Source: Panopea generosa (Eukaryota; Mollusca; Bivalvia; Adapedonta; Hiatellidae). Taken from it: DNA of 64,000 nucleotides. Shown piece by piece: positions 60,824 to 64,000 of the stretch (position 1 is the first letter of the stretch; each line of letters starts with the position of its first letter). The translations under genes were made by a program, and so were the position numbers. Under the pieces are notes generated by a model. The model ran no database searches. It was not told the DNA's origin and saw nothing but the letters and a program-made list of their open reading frames with translations. The DNA lies in contig CM055898.1 in the NCBI GenBank assembly GCA_029582155.1, positions 35,459,455 to 35,523,454 of the forward strand, in the 5' to 3' direction.

Positions 60824-61870
60824 ACTGGCATCCCCTGACAGTAATCCTTATAGTTATAACGATGGAATCTTAACCCGTGATAAGTTCACAGCAATAAATG
60901 ATACACACAAAAACATACTAATTTGCAAATGACTGTCTAAAATTATATTTTGGGGCGACCATTTTGGATACATAAACAATAAATCACGACACGAATACAA
61001 GACCGATAAATTGTTATCGTCATCGTTTTATGTCGACCGGCAGACATAATACACTAACATAGCGCCACACGTGCGTGTTATTAAAATGTCATAGAATGCA
61101 GTAACACAACTGCCTTTACCTATTTCGTTTGCTGGAATCAGAAGATAATTTCTTTATATAATTCCCGCTCAGCCAGCAATCAAGGAACAATAGCCAATAT
61201 ACAAGTCATTGCCGCTATCAACGCAGTGAATTCGAGCCTCTATAATTTTTTGTTTTTGATGCAATACTTTAAAGTCATCAAGTGCAGTTTTCCAAATCTT
61301 CTACATGTTAGAGAAATAAAACGCAAATATATGTATTGTATCAAATCTAAATATCACATAGATGATAAAAAAAATGCGAAACTTTTTTGTGAAATACGAT
61401 ATACCTGTATAAGAGAGAACTGAATATTATGTACCACCAATTATGTAGTGTGGAATGTCATTCATAGAGAGACAGAGCGATAACTCTGGGATGAATCTTA
61501 TTGCAAGTTTAGTAGACCAGAACAGCTGTGTGTATTTATTTAGGTCCATGGTCAAGAATTTTCTTACCTTTTTTTTCAATCTTATTCAAACAATTGCATT
61601 ATTTTAAAAGCAAATTAATTGCGCTCGACAAATATGAACCGATAACGCTAATCAGAGACATAATACGTCTCTGCGCTAATAGCTGATATAGGATAAAAAT
61701 AAAAGTATAAATATTTTTTTAAAAATGTGTTTTAAAGGTGTTAACTATAGATAAAAATGCAGAACAAAGGTTACCAAAGACGTATAACAAATAACGTCAG
61801 TTACAATAGGAACTTAGTGGGTCGGCCATCTTGTTAATCAAATAAAATGATTAAAAACAATGATTCACTA
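60824..61870 (-). promoter_or_regulatory. Upstream flank / putative promoter of REPS
   Basis: No coding sequence is visible. On the sense (minus) strand there are two YY1-like words: AAAATGGTCGCC near 60954-60968 and CAAGATGGCC at 61824-61833. A CACGTG E-box core lies inside the palindromic CACACGTGCGTG near 61065-61078. No TATA box stands out. The transcription start, and whether an extra 5' exon exists, cannot be decided from sequence. Confidence 0.3.
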
Positions 61871-61874
61871 TGCT

Positions 61875-62112
61875 TTGAATGCGGTTTAACGCAATTTTCA
61901 ACGCATTCCAGGTTAAATAAAGCATACCAAGTTTTATTGGCGGAAGAAGATTTCAGAATGAATCTAAGTAAAACCACTGTCTTTCCGCAAGTAACTGACA
62001 GACTTTCTCACAAAAAGTTTTTGGAGCGAGCCGAACACTAGCCTACGACCTTAGCGGCGATATGTAAGGAATCTTGAGACAACATCTTAGACTATTCGGC
62101 AACTGAGGACCC
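61875..62112 (-). repeat. Family L SINE copy upstream of the gene
   Basis: CGCAATTTTCAACGCATTCC, AGTTTTATTGGCGGAAGAAG, GTAACTGACAGACTTTCTCA, CCTACGACCTTAGCGGCGAT and GAGGACC follow the family order. Confidence 0.75.
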
Positions 62113-62229
62113 AACAACAATTCATAAATATTATCAAAAACAAATAAATGATATAGTAGGTCAGAAATGGAATTGTACAGAGGTTCATAATAAACTTCGA
62201 TACTAAGTAGCCCTGTCGTCTACCGACCA

Positions 62230-62555
62230 CTTACCTCTCATCAATAATGCCGTTGGCGATGATGATAATACTGTCTATTGTCGCCGCCGGTTTCCCGTGT
62301 GGGCGGCGCCTCCAGAAGAGTATTAGTAATTTTAGATTTTTTGAGGATAGTGCAGAGATACAGAAGACCCTTTTATTGCGTCCCTGGTATTTAAAATACC
62401 CGGTGTAAAGCACTGGTACATGGGACCTCCATTTTTGTATAAAGACTCATCCGAAAGACTGAGAAGTATATTAGTTGGAGACGCGAGCGGGGGTCGAACC
62501 TGGGATCCCTGGGTTCAGCGGCAATCCATGACCTTAAGAACTGGACCACTAAATT
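62230..62555 (-). repeat. Another tRNA-derived SINE-like repeat
   Basis: On the minus strand AGTGGTCCAGTTCTTAAGGT and B-box GGTTCGACCCCC form a tRNA-like head. The body includes GGCGGCGACAATAGACAGTA. There is only one copy in the window, so the family is uncertain. Confidence 0.5.
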
Positions 62556-62559
62556 TAAA

Positions 62560-63140
62560 AATCTGGAGAAGCATACTCTCCTTCGATATCGGGTTCCACA
62601 TATTTTTTTAAAACTAGCTGCGCCGCTGGTCTTCAGTTTTGGTTATGATCTTATTTTATTCGGAAAAAAATCCCTAAAAAAATGTTGTAATTAAAAAAAT
62701 TCAAGTTCATTAATGTATACATTAGTAGATCTACTGTATTGTATACCGTTTTATTATTTGCCACCAGTGATCAAAAATATAATCTCAATATGTTTATATT
62801 ACCAGACAAGAAATGTGTATTGTTTGATGTGCATACTTCAGCCTAATCACGTTTTGGGAGCTTTTATAAATATATATACAATTACAGTGGTATACATAAT
62901 ATATTTATAAGTGTCTTTTTGACATGCATTATGCAAATTGGTGTGTAAGTCATTTATTGTGGGCCCGAGAATTCAAATTCAAATTTTGAATGAGGTGCAT
63001 GCAAATGCCATAAACATGTTGCTGTTAGCACGGCATTTGTTCAATTTTTAATGATTAAAGTTCGGTATGTACACAATGAACTTCTAATTGGTCACCCACA
63101 TGTCAGCATTTCTCAACAAAAGGCTAAAGAGGGTCTGAAT
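62560..63140. other. Upstream intergenic sequence, nothing recognised
   Basis: AT-rich sequence, no assignable feature. Confidence 0.45.
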
Positions 63141-63174
63141 CGCTATACTGAAGAAAACAAACGCCAGAAGAAGT

Positions 63175-63300
63175 ATATTTGGTAAATTCCCCAAGAACTT
63201 GTGGACATATAACTATAGTGCAAGATTGGTGAAGATCCTTTAAAATAGGGGTGACATCGCGTACTCAAGAAAAAGGTTAACAAACGGACGACCATTTACA
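63175..63300. repeat. Repeat unit (TGTGGACATATAACTATAGTGCAAG type), copy 1
   Basis: GTGGACATATAACTATAGTG with CAAGATTGGTGAAGATCCTT is echoed at 63648 (GTGGTTATATAACTGCTGTG, CAAGAATGGTTTAGATTC) and 63968 (GTGGCTATATAACTACTGTG, CAAATTTGGT). These are spaced unevenly and suggest a dispersed family cut by the window edge. Confidence 0.6.
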
Positions 63301-63494
63301 ATGACATAAGCCCTCGGCTGGTCTTTGGTCAGTAGAGCCCCAAAATGGTGGTGCCTTCAATTCTTTTAGTGGAACTCCATACGATGCTTCTGTACATATA
63401 AAATATCTATGGTCTATGGCTTTTAAAGTTTCCCTTAAAATGTGCTTATGTCACAGTGTGTCCGTAACCTACTTGGAGAGGAATTTATGTAAGC

Positions 63495-63570
63495 GGTCCG
63501 GTTAACTCAGACAGTAGAGCATTCGCCCTGTAAGCGAATGGTCCCGGGTTCGAGTCCCGGACTGACTGCA
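63495..63570 (+). tRNA. tRNA-Thr(TGT)-like locus, possibly a SINE head
   Basis: The D-arm (ACTCAGACAGTAGAGC), a 5-bp anticodon stem (TTCGC/GCGAA), loop CCTGTAA with anticodon TGT, and a perfect T-arm (CCGGG/CCCGG around TTCGAGT) are all visible. A T7 Pol III terminator follows directly. Against a functional tRNA: the acceptor stem needs a bulge and has mismatches, and loop position 33 is C rather than T. It may be a tRNA pseudogene or a SINE promoter. Confidence 0.55.
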
Positions 63571-63639
63571 TTTTTTTCTCGTCCTGTTACACCTATAAGC
63601 CCTGTGGTGGGATATTTGTGGTTGAATCACACCAATTCG

Positions 63640-64000
63640 TCTGAGATCTTGTGGTTATATAACTGCTGTGCAAGAATGGTTTAGATTCAATGAAAAATGA
63701 GGGTGCTATCGTGTCTATACGAGTATTTTAACATTTTCTCTATTATAATTATGTGTAAAACTGACTCTTTTGGCGGCCCCAAATTAAACCCGGGGATCTG
63801 AATTCAACGAACCATTTTATTGGAACCCCATGCAATGCCACATGCAAAATATCTAAGGCCTATGGCTTAAACATTTTGAGAAATTATTTTTTAACGCTTT
63901 TCCTTAAAATGTACTTAAAGTCCAAATGCGGGGTCGAATCACGCTGGTTTAAAATGTCGTCATATACACTGTGGCTATATAACTACTGTGCAAATTTGGT
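63640..64000. repeat. Repeat units (TGTGG.TATATAACT), copies 2 and 3
   Basis: Two further copies of the unit listed at 63175, separated by about 320 bp, with shared text GCCTATGGCTT and CTTAAAATGT around them (also near 63410-63450). The array or element continues beyond the window. Confidence 0.6.

Overview
The window is eukaryotic nuclear DNA: AT-rich, intron-dominated, and crowded with short tandem arrays, tRNA-derived SINEs and small inverted-repeat transposons. Repeats bounded by AGCTCACCTG / CAGGTGAGCT hairpins around a core of about 160 bp, together with the protein sequence, point to a mollusc, most likely a bivalve. The species cannot be named from the sequence alone.

One protein-coding gene accounts for all coding sequence I can support. 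It lies on the minus strand from 60823 (ATG) to 13309 (stop TAG) and encodes a REPS1/REPS2-type protein (RalBP1-associated Eps15-homology-domain protein). I assembled 18 coding exons by hand. All junctions are GT-AG, every phase is compatible, and the exons sum to 2169 nt (722 residues plus stop). The protein has an N-terminal EH domain, a Ser/Pro-rich linker, a second EH domain with an intact EF-hand loop, a second linker with two SH3-type proline motifs, and a C-terminal coiled coil matching the RalBP1-binding end of the vertebrate proteins. The family acts in Ral GTPase signalling and receptor endocytosis. Two consecutive micro-exons (22 and 20 nt) lie in the 3' part.

Layout: 1-12.8 kb is intergenic, with 55-bp, 41-bp and 33-bp arrays and several MITEs. 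From 13.3 to 60.8 kb lies the gene. Its introns hold arrays with unit lengths of 57-58, 26-28, 31, 25, 34 and 21 bp, four copies of a TTAA-flanked piggyBac-like MITE family (one of them 5' of the gene's 3' end), a decayed pogo/Tigger transposon, pearl-like hairpin-ended elements, and at least five SINE families. From 60.9 to 64 kb is the upstream flank, with possible promoter motifs, SINE fragments and a tRNA-Thr-like locus.

Nearly all long open frames outside the REPS exons are by-products of tandem arrays whose unit is a multiple of three or lacks stops (18-19.6 kb, 33.7-34.4 kb, 55.8-57.3 kb). I found no prokaryotic-type system, CRISPR array or convincing second gene. The most interesting signals are the coupling between minisatellites and short exons, and the architecture of the repeats.
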